Origin: Brenneria alni
GTDB lineage: Bacteria; Pseudomonadota; Gammaproteobacteria; Enterobacterales; Enterobacteriaceae
Length of the DNA: 64,000 nt
Reading direction: 5' to 3'
Assembly (NCBI RefSeq): GCF_003666245.1
Contig: NZ_MJLZ01000016.1
Span: forward strand, 1 to 64,000
The notes below the pieces were generated by a model. It did no database searches and was not told where the DNA came from. It saw nothing but the letters and a program-made list of their open reading frames with translations. A program made the translations under genes and the position numbers. Positions within the stretch are counted from its first letter, which is position 1. Every line of letters starts with the position of its first letter. Below are positions 26,580 through 36,700 of the stretch, one piece after another.

Positions 26580-28805
26580 TTACCAGCTATAGCTGACGTT
26601 GGCGATAATGCTGCGACCTACGCCATAGAAGCAGGCGGTGGAGCCGCTACACGACGCCACATAGTGCTTGTCGCTCAGGTTATTGACGTTGAGCTGCACC
26701 TTGGCCCCTTTCAGCCGTGACGAGGCTTCACCCAGATCGTAACTCGCCATCGCGTCATACAGGGTATAAGCGGGAACCTTAAAACTTTCCGCATTATCAC
26801 CATAGCTGGTGCCGATATAGCGCACACCGGCCCCCACGGTGAATCCTTTAAGCGCGCCATTCAGGAAGCTGTAACTGCCCCAGGCGGAGGCGATATGTTT
26901 CGGAATGGACGCTGGTGTCTTGCCCTCAGGATTGTTGTTGTTGACACTCTCTTTCGTTTCAGCATTGGTATAGCTATAGGCCGCCATCAGGCTGATTTCC
27001 GGCGTCAGTTGAGTACGTAACTCGGTTTCCAAACCTTTGGATTGCACTTTACCTATCTGTTCGTTGTACTGAGTCACACTGTTATAAGAAGTAATATTCT
27101 TCTGGGTAATATCAAACAGCGACAGCGTTAGGATTGTGTTGCTGCCTTTAGGCTGGAATTTCACCCCGATTTCCTTTTGTTCACCGGTCGTCGGCTTAAA
27201 GGGATCGGAATCTGGTGCGCCAGATTCCAGGTTCGGTTCAAACGAGGTGCTATAGCTGATATACGGCGAAATACCGTTGTCGAAAGCATACAGCAGGCCG
27301 GCACGACCGGTGAATTTGCTGTCATTCTGCTGGACGCTGGTGTTGTCGGTACGGTCTTGCGTGCGCACTTCGCTCCAGTCCTGACGGCCAGACAGCAACA
27401 GGTTCCAGTTATTCCACTCCAGTTGATCCTGCAAGTAGATGCCTACCTGATCGAGCTTTTTCCTGGTACTGGTGGTTAATCGCAGATCGCTATCCCCAAC
27501 AAGAATGGAACTGCCGTAGATAGGATTAGCCCAGTCAAAATTGTATTGATCACCGCTGTTTCGCCAAAAGTTATAGTCACGATCCTGCCACTTATAGTCC
27601 AGGCCACCAATGACCGTATGTTTAACCGTCCCGGTGTCGAACTGTGCTTTCACTTGATTATCAATCCCCAGCTCATCGACCTTTGTTTCTTCGCGCTGCT
27701 GGCGTCGTGATAGCGACGTATCAGAGATTTCAGGATTACTCCAGCTGTAAACCAGATATTTATACTTTTCATCCAACTGTGAATAACGCACGTTCTGCTG
27801 GAATGAAAATACATCGTTAATAGTGTGATCGAAAATATAACCAATCGATGCCTGCTCACGTTTTGACTGATTCCAGTTCGGGTCGCTTACGTTCAGATCG
27901 TAGGGGATATAACCCGCGCTGGTAGATTCAACAGTGCCGATTTTGGGCAGGAAGTTACGTTGTCCGGCTTTCGGATCGTTCTGGTAGCTGGTCAGCAGGG
28001 TAAAGCTGGTATCAGGATTCGGCAACCAGGTCAGCGCCGGAGCAATGGCCACCCGTTGATTTTTATAATCCTTGACGAATTCATGTTTGGTGCCAGCTAT
28101 GCCGTTCAAACGGTAGAGCAGGGACTGGTCGTCATTCAGCGCGCCGCCGAAATCAAACGCCGCCTCCGCCAAATGTTTATTGCCGCCGCTGAACTGCACT
28201 TTGCGGATATCCTGCGCCGTCGGGCGCTTGCTGGTCATGCTGATAAGCCCGCCGGGGCTGACCTGCCCGTACAGCACCGACGCCGGGCCACGCACCAGTT
28301 CCACCCGCTCCAACAGCCAGGGGTCTATTTTTCCTGACGTCGCCCCTTGACCATTCAAACCGTAGCTTAAACCATCCAGAAATTTCGGCGCATAACGAAA
28401 ACCACGGGTCATCACTTCGTCATTACGGTTGGAAGAACCACGATAATTGGGTACTACCCCGGCAGAGTAGTTCAGCGCATCCGCCACCGACGACACCGCC
28501 TGGGCATCCATTTGATCACGAGTTACCACACTGATCGACTGCGGTGTTTTTACCAGCGGCGTGCTGGTTTTGGTACCGGCGGCACTGGCTTTGGCGACGA
28601 TACCTTTCAGCGGTGCGGTGACGCTTTCCCCATTGCCTCCCGCCGTCACGACGATGGTATCGTCGCTGCTGGCTGCGGCATAGGCCAGGCCAGGCCAGGC
28701 CAGCGGAGACATCAGCAAAGTGGAGGTAATAGCCAGCGGTATACGGCGATGGTAAACACCGAAATTAATGAGACATGCTAACGGTTTTTTTGTCTTTTTA
28801 AACAT
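26580..28805 (-). CDS. TonB-dependent catechol siderophore receptor
   Basis: 741 residues. Signal peptide ends near LAYAA (about residue 45); TonB box DTIVVTA follows (about 49-55). The plug domain (about 80-190: [54 protein letters not shown]) precedes a 22-strand barrel ending in aromatic W (NVSYSW). Length and motifs fit ferric siderophore receptors of the Fct/FhuA type; Fct of Dickeya (ferrichrysobactin) sits in the same position before cbsCEBA. Start ATG is preceded by AAGGGATAAATGT. A run of four AGGCC units lies in the signal-peptide coding part. Confidence 0.95.
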   Translation of the reverse strand: MFKKTKKPLACLINFGVYHRRIPLAITSTLLMSPLAWPGLAYAAASSDDTIVVTAGGNGESVTAPLKGIVAKASAAGTKTSTPLVKTPQSISVVTRDQMDAQAVSSVADALNYSAGVVPNYRGSSNRNDEVMTRGFRYAPKFLDGLSYGLNGQGATSGKIDPWLLERVELVRGPASVLYGQVSPGGLISMTSKRPTAQDIRKVQFSGGNKHLAEAAFDFGGALNDDQSLLYRLNGIAGTKHEFVKDYKNQRVAIAPALTWLPNPDTSFTLLTSYQNDPKAGQRNFLPKIGTVESTSAGYIPYDLNVSDPNWNQSKREQASIGYIFDHTINDVFSFQQNVRYSQLDEKYKYLVYSWSNPEISDTSLSRRQQREETKVDELGIDNQVKAQFDTGTVKHTVIGGLDYKWQDRDYNFWRNSGDQYNFDWANPIYGSSILVGDSDLRLTTSTRKKLDQVGIYLQDQLEWNNWNLLLSGRQDWSEVRTQDRTDNTSVQQNDSKFTGRAGLLYAFDNGISPYISYSTSFEPNLESGAPDSDPFKPTTGEQKEIGVKFQPKGSNTILTLSLFDITQKNITSYNSVTQYNEQIGKVQSKGLETELRTQLTPEISLMAAYSYTNAETKESVNNNNPEGKTPASIPKHIASAWGSYSFLNGALKGFTVGAGVRYIGTSYGDNAESFKVPAYTLYDAMASYDLGEASSRLKGAKVQLNVNNLSDKHYVASCSGSTACFYGVGRSIIANVSYSW
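28682..28701. repeat. Four tandem AGGCC pentanucleotides
   Basis: Perfect (AGGCC)x4 inside the signal-peptide codons of the siderophore receptor gene. The unit length is not a multiple of three, so gain or loss of a unit would shift the reading frame. Confidence 0.8.
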
Positions 28806-29131
28806 ACATTTATCCCTTCAGAAAACAGCCTTGTCATAGTTCACTCAAGATATTTTGAGCTTTTTAAACCATCGCAAGGGCCGGAGCACACCTCATCACC
28901 CCAGAGTAACAACCGGTTTTCGCGTGGCATATTGTCATAAAAAACAATCAGATACTTAATAACCAATGTTCTCTCAATTGGCAGAGAGATCGACATGTTA
29001 TTGCAAATGTAAATGTATCTCAATATTATTCGCATTAACGTCAATGATTGTAAAGCAATCGGTTTACGCCATCGCTTATGTCATGAAAGGTAAGGAACGC
29101 AAACGTAATGGGAACGCCATGAGAGGTTTTA
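28806..29131. promoter_or_regulatory. Divergent receptor/fes promoter region, probable Fur control
   Basis: 326 bp between the receptor and the fes-like gene. Within 29000-29040 lie overlapping Fur-like hexamers (GCAAATGTAAATGTATCTC next to AATATTATTCGCATT). The arrangement of divergent iron-uptake and biosynthesis units around one Fur region matches other catechol siderophore loci. Exact site borders are not certain. Confidence 0.5.
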
Positions 29132-30427
29132 ATGCTGAAAAAACAACCATCTGACACGGCTGTCGCGCTTCTGTCATCATCGTCGGCGGGGGATGATCGC
29201 TGGTGGCAACAGATAGCCGGAATTGGCACACCGTTAGTGGAAAGCCTGAGTGAAAAACAGGTTTACATCACTTTTTTCTGGCGCGATCCGGACGGGGATG
29301 AGCACCACTCCGCCGTTCAGCAAGTCTATATCGATATCAATGGCATCACCGACCATCACAGCGTTATGCCGCAAAGCCTGCAACGTCTGCCCGGAACCGA
29401 TGTCTGGTTCTGGTCGCTGACGATTGAAGCGCAATGGCGCGGCAGCTACTGCCTGATCCCCATTACCCGCGAACAGTTACCGCCCGAATTTCATGGCGAT
29501 GAAACACAGCGCGACCAGCAGCAGCGAGAGTGGTGGTGCTCGCTGTTTTCTTATGCCATTGCCGATCCCCTGAATCCGTTGAAACCTTATAACACCCATT
29601 GGGACTACCCCCTTTCCGCCGCTCACATGCCTGCCGCGCCGGCGCAACAGGCATGGCGGCAATGGGATAGCGGTACAGCCCCTGCGCCGGATCCCCGGCG
29701 ATTAGCGTTTTTTCAGTGGCAAAGCGAGCAGTTGGGGAACCGCCGCCGTATCTGGTTGTATACCACCGGCGTAAACGAGGCAGAGGCAGCGCGGCCATTG
29801 GTGATTGTGCTGGATGGTCAGAAATGGGCGGAAGAACTCCCGCTGTTTTCCGCGCTGGATGCGGAAACCGCCAATGGCAGCTTGCCACCGGCAGTGTGGT
29901 TGTTCATTGACGTAATTGATATGGAGTGTCGTGAGCAGGAACTGACCTGCAATGCGGATTTCTGGCTGGCGGTACAGGCGGAACTGCTGCCGCTGGCGGC
30001 AGGCTATGCCGCTTTTAGCGACGATCCCGATCTCACGGTGGTATCGGGGCAGAGCTACGGCGGGCTATCGGCGCTTTATGCCGGTCTGTTCTGGCCCCAG
30101 CGCTTTGGCCGGGTACTCACGCAGTCAGGCTCTTTCTGGTGGCCGCACTTCACCACCCGACCGGGACGTGAAAGCGGCTGGCTGACGGAGCAGGTTCAGC
30201 AGGGGGCGGGCGGCCAAACGCCGCTGACCATCTTTCAGGAGGCGGGGAACCGTGAAGAGGGTATCAACGTTGTGAACCAACAAATGTATCAGGCGCTGAT
30301 TGCCGCTGGCCACCGGGTGAACTACCGGGTGTATGAAGGTGGGCACGACTCGCTGTGCTGGCGCGGCGGATTAATTGACGGTTGCCGCTGGCTATTGTCC
30401 GGCAGGCATAACACCAATCGACCATGA
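29132..30427 (+). CDS. fes: Enterochelin esterase-like siderophore hydrolase
   Basis: 431 residues. N-terminal Fes-type domain (about 40-190: VYITFFWRDPDGDEHHSAVQQVYIDINGITDHH) and C-terminal alpha/beta hydrolase with nucleophile in VVSGQSYGGLSALYAG (about residue 308), acidic region TIFQEAGNREE and His in YEGGHDSLCWRGGL. Cleaves serine ester bonds of ferric catechol siderophore in the cytoplasm so iron is released. Dickeya has an equivalent (cbsH). First of three genes with mbtH and the NRPS. Ribosome-binding site GAGAGG. Confidence 0.93.
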   Translation: MLKKQPSDTAVALLSSSSAGDDRWWQQIAGIGTPLVESLSEKQVYITFFWRDPDGDEHHSAVQQVYIDINGITDHHSVMPQSLQRLPGTDVWFWSLTIEAQWRGSYCLIPITREQLPPEFHGDETQRDQQQREWWCSLFSYAIADPLNPLKPYNTHWDYPLSAAHMPAAPAQQAWRQWDSGTAPAPDPRRLAFFQWQSEQLGNRRRIWLYTTGVNEAEAARPLVIVLDGQKWAEELPLFSALDAETANGSLPPAVWLFIDVIDMECREQELTCNADFWLAVQAELLPLAAGYAAFSDDPDLTVVSGQSYGGLSALYAGLFWPQRFGRVLTQSGSFWWPHFTTRPGRESGWLTEQVQQGAGGQTPLTIFQEAGNREEGINVVNQQMYQALIAAGHRVNYRVYEGGHDSLCWRGGLIDGCRWLLSGRHNTNRP

Positions 30428-30451
30428 AATTGAAATTGACAGGTGATCCCG

Positions 30452-30682
30452 ATGAGTCAGGAACAGTTGAACCCTTTTGACGATGACAGCCTTACGTTTT
30501 TTGTACTGATGAACCAGCAGCAGCAATACAGTTTGTGGCCTGCATTTGCCGCGCAACCCGCGGGCTGGGAAAGCGTATATGGGCCGCAGTCCCGCGCAGC
30601 GTGCATTGAGTACACCGAAAAGCACTGGCTCGATATGCGTCCTGCCAGTCTGCGCACCGCGTCTTCAGCGCAATCGTCTTAA
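30452..30682 (+). CDS. MbtH-like protein
   Basis: 76 residues from the ATG at 30452 (MSQEQLNPFDDD), preceded by AGGTGA. The family signature is complete: NPFDD, FFVLMNQQQQYSLWP, PAGW and CIEYTEKHWLDMRP. MbtH proteins bind adenylation domains and are needed for their solubility and activity. Placed between fes and the NRPS, as ybdZ is before entF in E. coli. Confidence 0.95.
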   Translation: MSQEQLNPFDDDSLTFFVLMNQQQQYSLWPAFAAQPAGWESVYGPQSRAACIEYTEKHWLDMRPASLRTASSAQSS

Positions 30683-30763
30683 ACACCATCGTCTTCAACA
30701 CAATGCTAAGTGCAGAAACCCGTCTGGTTCTGTCTTTCCCGTTTACGAAGTAAGGAAAACACT

Positions 30764-33700
30764 GTGTCAGAAACACTCATAGCATCTGAGGTACAGGCTG
30801 GCTTTCAGGAACTACCGCTGGCAGCGGCCCAGCCCGGTATCTGGTTTGCGGATCAGATTGCCAGCCGGCGGAATGCGTTTACCGTCGCTCACGTCATTGA
30901 ACTGTGCGGCCCGGTGGATCGTGATTGTCTGGACGCGGCGATACGTCAGGGACTGTCTGAAGCCGATACCATCCATGCCCGCTTTTATCTGAATGAAGCA
31001 GGCGTACCGGTTCAGCGGTTCCCCTGTCATTGCCAACCGCAACAGGTCAACGCGCCGGAATGGCTTGATGTCGGTCAGGAAGGCGAAGACGCCGCCCGTG
31101 CATTGATGCGAGACGATCTGGCAAGCGAGTTACCCGCCGATGGCCCACATCCGCTTTATCGTCAGGTGGTGATGCGGGTATCCGCCCAGCCGGAGCGTTG
31201 GTTCTGGTATCAGCGTTTCCACCATCTGATGCTGGACGGTTTCAGTTTTGATGCGCTGACCCGGCGGATCGTGGACATTTATAACGCCCTGCGTAATGGG
31301 CAATCCCCCGGCGATACCCCTTTTGTCTCTTTCAGCCGGGTGGTGGACGAATATCAGACATGGCAGACTTCTCCCGCCTACCAGCGGGCGGCGGCATTCT
31401 GGCAGGCGCACGCCGACGATTTACCCGCGCCGGTTTCACTGGCAAGCGACGTCTGTACGCCTGCGCCGCAGGGAACGCGAACGCTGCACCAGCAGGTGGA
31501 CATGGCCGCGTCGCTGTTCAGCGCGCTCAAAACGGACGGGGGTTTCGTGCAGGCCGAACCGGCGGAAATCGTGATGGCAGCGCTGTATATCTATCTGTAT
31601 CGCATGAGCGGCGCGTCACGCCTGTCCGTCGGTTTTCCCTTTATGCGCCGCATGGGTTCAGAAGCGCTGTGCGCCATCGGCCCGGTGGTTAACGTGTTGC
31701 CGCTCCAGTTAACACTGCACCCGGAAATGACGCTGGCCGACGTGACACAGGCGCTGCTTAACGAAATCAAGACGGTACGCCGCCATCAGCGTTATGAAGC
31801 AGAGCAGTTACGCCGGGATCTCGGTCGGGTCGGCAGCAGTGAGGGGCTGTACGGGCCGGTCATCAACTTTAAAGTGTATAACGCGGCGCTGAAGCTGGAC
31901 GGCACGCCGGCGATTACCCATGTGTTGGCAATGGGGCCAGTGGACGATCTGGAGTTTGAGCTAGGTATGGATGACGGCACGCTGCACCTGACGCTGGTGG
32001 CAAACCCCGACCGTTATGATACGCAAACCTTGCAGTGGCATACGGAACGTATTGGTTATCTGCTTAACCAACTTGTGCGGCAACCCCGGCAGGCGATCAA
32101 CCTGTTTCCCCTGATCAGTGAAAATGAGCAGCGGCGCATGGCGGGCTGGGCCTACGGGCCGCGTCTGACGATGCCGTCTGGCGCGGTATCCGTGCTGGAT
32201 AAGCTGTTGCAACAGGTGGAAAAACAGCCGGACGCCGTAGCGGTTCGTTGTGGCGAGAGTAGTCTGAGCTACCGGGAACTCGCCGGGCGCGTCATGCAAC
32301 TGGCGCGGGTGCTGATAGCGCGTGGGCTGGGGGCGGAAGATGTGATTGCCGTCGGTATTCCCCGTTCGACGGATTCACTGGTGGCAATATTCGGCGTACT
32401 GGCCAGCGGCGCAGCCTATATGCCGCTGGATCTGGATTACCCACGTGAACGCCTAACGCTGATGTGTGAGGACGCCCAACCGGTCTTACTGCTGACTCAC
32501 CGGACCGTTGCCGAACAGATGCCGGATTTGCCGCAGACACTCTGTCTGGATGACGCAGACGTTAAGGCCGCATGCGGCGTTATGTCGCCACAGCCGGTAT
32601 GTGACGCCGAACGCCGGGAAGCGCTACGCGGCGAACATCTGGCCTACATGATTTATACCTCCGGCTCTACCGGGCGACCCAAAGGCGTAATGAGCACTCA
32701 CGCCGGGTTGCTGAATCTGCTGGTTTCGCACACCACTTTCCTGTTCGGCCCGGCGATAGAAACATTGTCCCGCCGCTATGACCGTCGCCTGCGCGCTGGT
32801 CATACCGCCTCTTTCTCTTTTGACTCATCCTGGGAGCCGCTGTTCTGCCTGATCCTGGGCTGCGAACTGTACATTTTCAATGAAGAGCTGCGGCGGGATG
32901 CCTGGTCGCTGGTACAGCATCTGCACCAGACGCCGGTTGATCTGATGGATGTAACGCCCTCTTTCTTTTCTCAAATGATCGACAGCGGACTGCTGGAGCC
33001 GGGCAATCCCAAACCAGGCTTTATCATGATTGGCGGTGAAGCCGCCACACCGCGGCTGTGGCAGTTAATGCGGCAACAGTCAGACATGGCGATCCACAAC
33101 TATTACGGGCCGTCGGAATACACTATTGATACGTTGGGCGCTGATATCCGCATAGCCGCACAGCCGGTTATCGGCAGACCGGTAGCCAATACCGATGTCT
33201 GGTTGCTGGATCATCGTTTGCAGCCAGTGCCGCCCGGCGTAGCGGGAGAACTGTATATTTCCGGGCCGGGTATCGCACGCGGGTATCTCCGCCGCCCGGA
33301 TCTGAGCGCCACCCGCTTTGTCGCCAATCCGTTCCGCCCCGGCGAAGTAATGTATCGCACCGGGGATTTGATGCGCTGGCGCAGCGACGGACAGTTGGCT
33401 TTTATCGGTCGGGTCGATCATCAGATCAAAATCCGCGGTTTTCGGGTCGAACTGGGCGAGGTGGAAAATGCGCTGGTCGCTCTGCCGGAAATCAGCACCG
33501 CCGTAGTGATCGCCGAATCAACGGGCGTCACCCACCGCTTAATCGGTTATTGCTCCGTGCCCGATGCCGCGCTGCGCAAGCAACCGGATCTCCCGGCCTC
33601 TTTGCTGTCGCAGCTCTCCGCGCAACTGCCGGATTATATGGTGCCGTCGGTGCTGGTAGTGATGGACGAATTGCCTTTGACCGTCAACGGCAAAATTGAT

Positions 33701-36700
33701 CGTCAGGCATTGCCTGCCCCTCAACCGGTGAAGCAGAGCCAGAGCCGGGAAGCGCAAGGCGAACAGGAAGCATTGATCTGTCAGTCGATTGCCACGCTGC
33801 TGGGGCTGGAACGTATGGGGGCCGACGACGACTTCTTCGCCTCTGGCGGCGACAGCATTTCCGCTATGGGACTGGGTACACTGCTGCGGCGGGCAGGCTG
33901 GCAATTGTTTGCACGGGATATCTTCGCCCAACGCACACCGGCCCGTATGGCATTGGTGATGGAACGGCTGTCAGCACGGCACAGTACGCCACGTTCCCGA
34001 CAACACGGGCCGATTGACGGTTTACCCATACTGCGCTGGTTCGCCCGGCAAGGGATCAACCGGCGCTTTGCCCACGGGGTATTTCTCAACGTTCCGGCGG
34101 CCTTGCAGCAAACCCATGTGGAACAGGCCCTGTCGGCGCTGCGCGATACACATCCCGCGCTGGCGGCTTTTACGCGGGACGATCGACTGATTGTCGGCGA
34201 ACAGCCGCCGCTTGCCGTATCGTCATATTGCGATCTGTGGCAGATCACCGGCGATTTGGCCGTCAGCGCCGAACAGGCGTTTGATGCCGCGCTGGAGAAA
34301 CTGCAACCGGCGGCAGGTTTGATGATGCAGGCCGTACTCTTACAGCAGGAAAATCAATCATGTGGTCTGGTTATCGTCATTCATCATCTGGTGGTCGATG
34401 GTGTGTCATGGCGTGAGCTGTTACCTGAATTACAGCAGACGGCAGAGGCTGTCATGAACGGGCAGACTCCCCTGTTGACGCCGGAAGCAACGTCGCTGCA
34501 TGACTGGTCAGCCTGGCTGCTGGCGGATCTTCCCCGACGCCGGGCTGAATTGCCGTTCTGGCAGTCCATGTTACGGGAACCGCTGCCTTTGCTGGGGCAG
34601 CGACCGCTGGAACCGGCGCAGGATCGTCAGCACACGCAACGTGAAAAACGGCTGTTGCTCGACGCAACGCGCACTGTCGCCCTGCTGACCTCACTGCCAC
34701 ACCATTATCGCGCAGGGGTGGAAGAAATGCTGCTCAGTGCGTTGGGACTTGCCTGCCACCGCCATTACGGCATATCGCAACTGCGCGTAATGCTTGAATC
34801 TCATGGCCGGGCGGAAGTGGAAAACGGGATGGATGTCTCCCATACCGTTGGCTGGCTGACGGCGGAATACCCGGTACATATGGTCTGGCCGACAGCGCAG
34901 GCAGACACGCCCCGGCAAGCGGTTCGGGCGGTCAAACGCGTGTTGCGGGCGATACCGGATCGCGGCATTGGCTACGGCATGTTGCGTTATCTGGATGAAG
35001 CCAACGCCGACACGCTATCGGCGCTGGCACAGCAACATGCGCCTGAAATTCTGTTTAACTATCTGGGACGGTTCAGCAACGGCAACAGTCTGTGGACGCC
35101 GCAACGCACCACCCACCGTTTTCGTGACGCTTTCGCCGTCGCGCAGGAAAGCCAAACACCACTCAGTTACCCATTGGAAATCAATATCTTTGTCGACGAA
35201 CAGTCGCCAGAGCCGCGTCTGGCCATTCATTGGGAATGGGCCGAAGGCATCTTCACTGAACAGGATATTGACGCGCTTCATCAGCATCTGGCGCAGGCCG
35301 TTGATACCCTGACGGACTTTGCTCATCGCCATCCGGCGCAGGCGGCGGATACGCTGGTCGCGTCGGAAGTGATGCTCGATGGGGTAACAGACGACAGCCT
35401 GCTACGGCTAAGACAGGTACACGGCCCGCTGGCCACGATATTGCCGGTGTTGCCGCTACAGCAGGGATTGTTGTTCCATGCCCAACTGGCGGATAGCGCT
35501 GGCAGCTATAATTCCATGACGCGTTTGTCACTGGACGGGCCGCTGGACAGCGCGCACCTACAGCAAGCGCTGGAAACCGTCGTCCGTCACCATCCACAAC
35601 TGACGGCGCGTTTCGATACCGAGCAGACTCAGACGCCGCTGCAACTGTTGCCGGTTCTGCATGATAATGAAACCTACTGGCCGTTGGATGTGCAGACACT
35701 GCCCGCGCTGTCGCCACAGGACGAAGCCGATGCGCTGTCGGCGCTGGAAAAAACCGAACTGGAACGCGATCTGTTCCGCCAGCCACAAGCCATGCTACAT
35801 GCGTTGCTGGTACAGCATAGCGAATCGTCCCGCCATACGCTGTTTCTCAATGCCCACCATCTGGTGGTGGACGGCTGGTCGACGCCGATACTTCTGCGCG
35901 ATCTGTTCACGGTACTTCATCACGGTGAAGCCGCGCTGGCCGCGCACCGGGTCAGTTACCCGCAGATTGTCCGCCAATTGGCGGCGCGGGATGCCGCCAT
36001 CTCCCGCCAATGCTGGCGGGAGGCACTGCAAGGAAGCAGGCCGACGTTGCTGTTTGGCGAACAGCCGCACACCAGCGAAGTACGTGAGCTGGAACTGCTG
36101 CCGGAACCCCGGCTGGAACAGGCGATGACGCAACTCTGCCGACGGCATGGACTGACGCTCAACACCTTGATGCAGGGGATTTGGGGCCTGCTGTTAAGTA
36201 GCTATAGCGGCGCTAACGAGGTGATCTTCGGCTCACCGGTATCAGGCCGTTTTGGTCAGACAGACGGGCTGGACGCGCATATCGGGTTGTTCAGCAACAC
36301 GCTGCCGGTGCGCATCACCTTTGCCGCCGATCAGCCATTGCCGGATCAGCTTGTCGCGCTTCAGTCCCGGCAAATTCAACTGATTGAACATGACTGTCTG
36401 GGGCTGGGGGAAATTCAGCAGTTGGCTGGCACCGGAACGCTGTTTGATACGTTGCTGGTAGTGGAAAATTACCCTGATCAAAACGGCCCTGATCGCGGCA
36501 TCACTGGCAATGGCGCACAGGGGCTGCGCTGTAGCGGCATCAATAACCGGGGCTATACCCACTATCCGCTGACGCTGCTGGTATTACCGGGTAAGCGTCT
36601 CCGCCTGCTGATGGAATACCGCGACAGCGTGCCGCATCCGCAACGCCTGGCGCAACGGCTGATGATGTTGCTGGAACAACTGATCCAACAGCCGGATTTA

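Noticed and set aside
30710-30763. Upstream ATG start for the NRPS
   Set aside because: No ribosome-binding site, and its residues do not match starter C domains; the GTG at 30764 has TAAGGA at proper distance.
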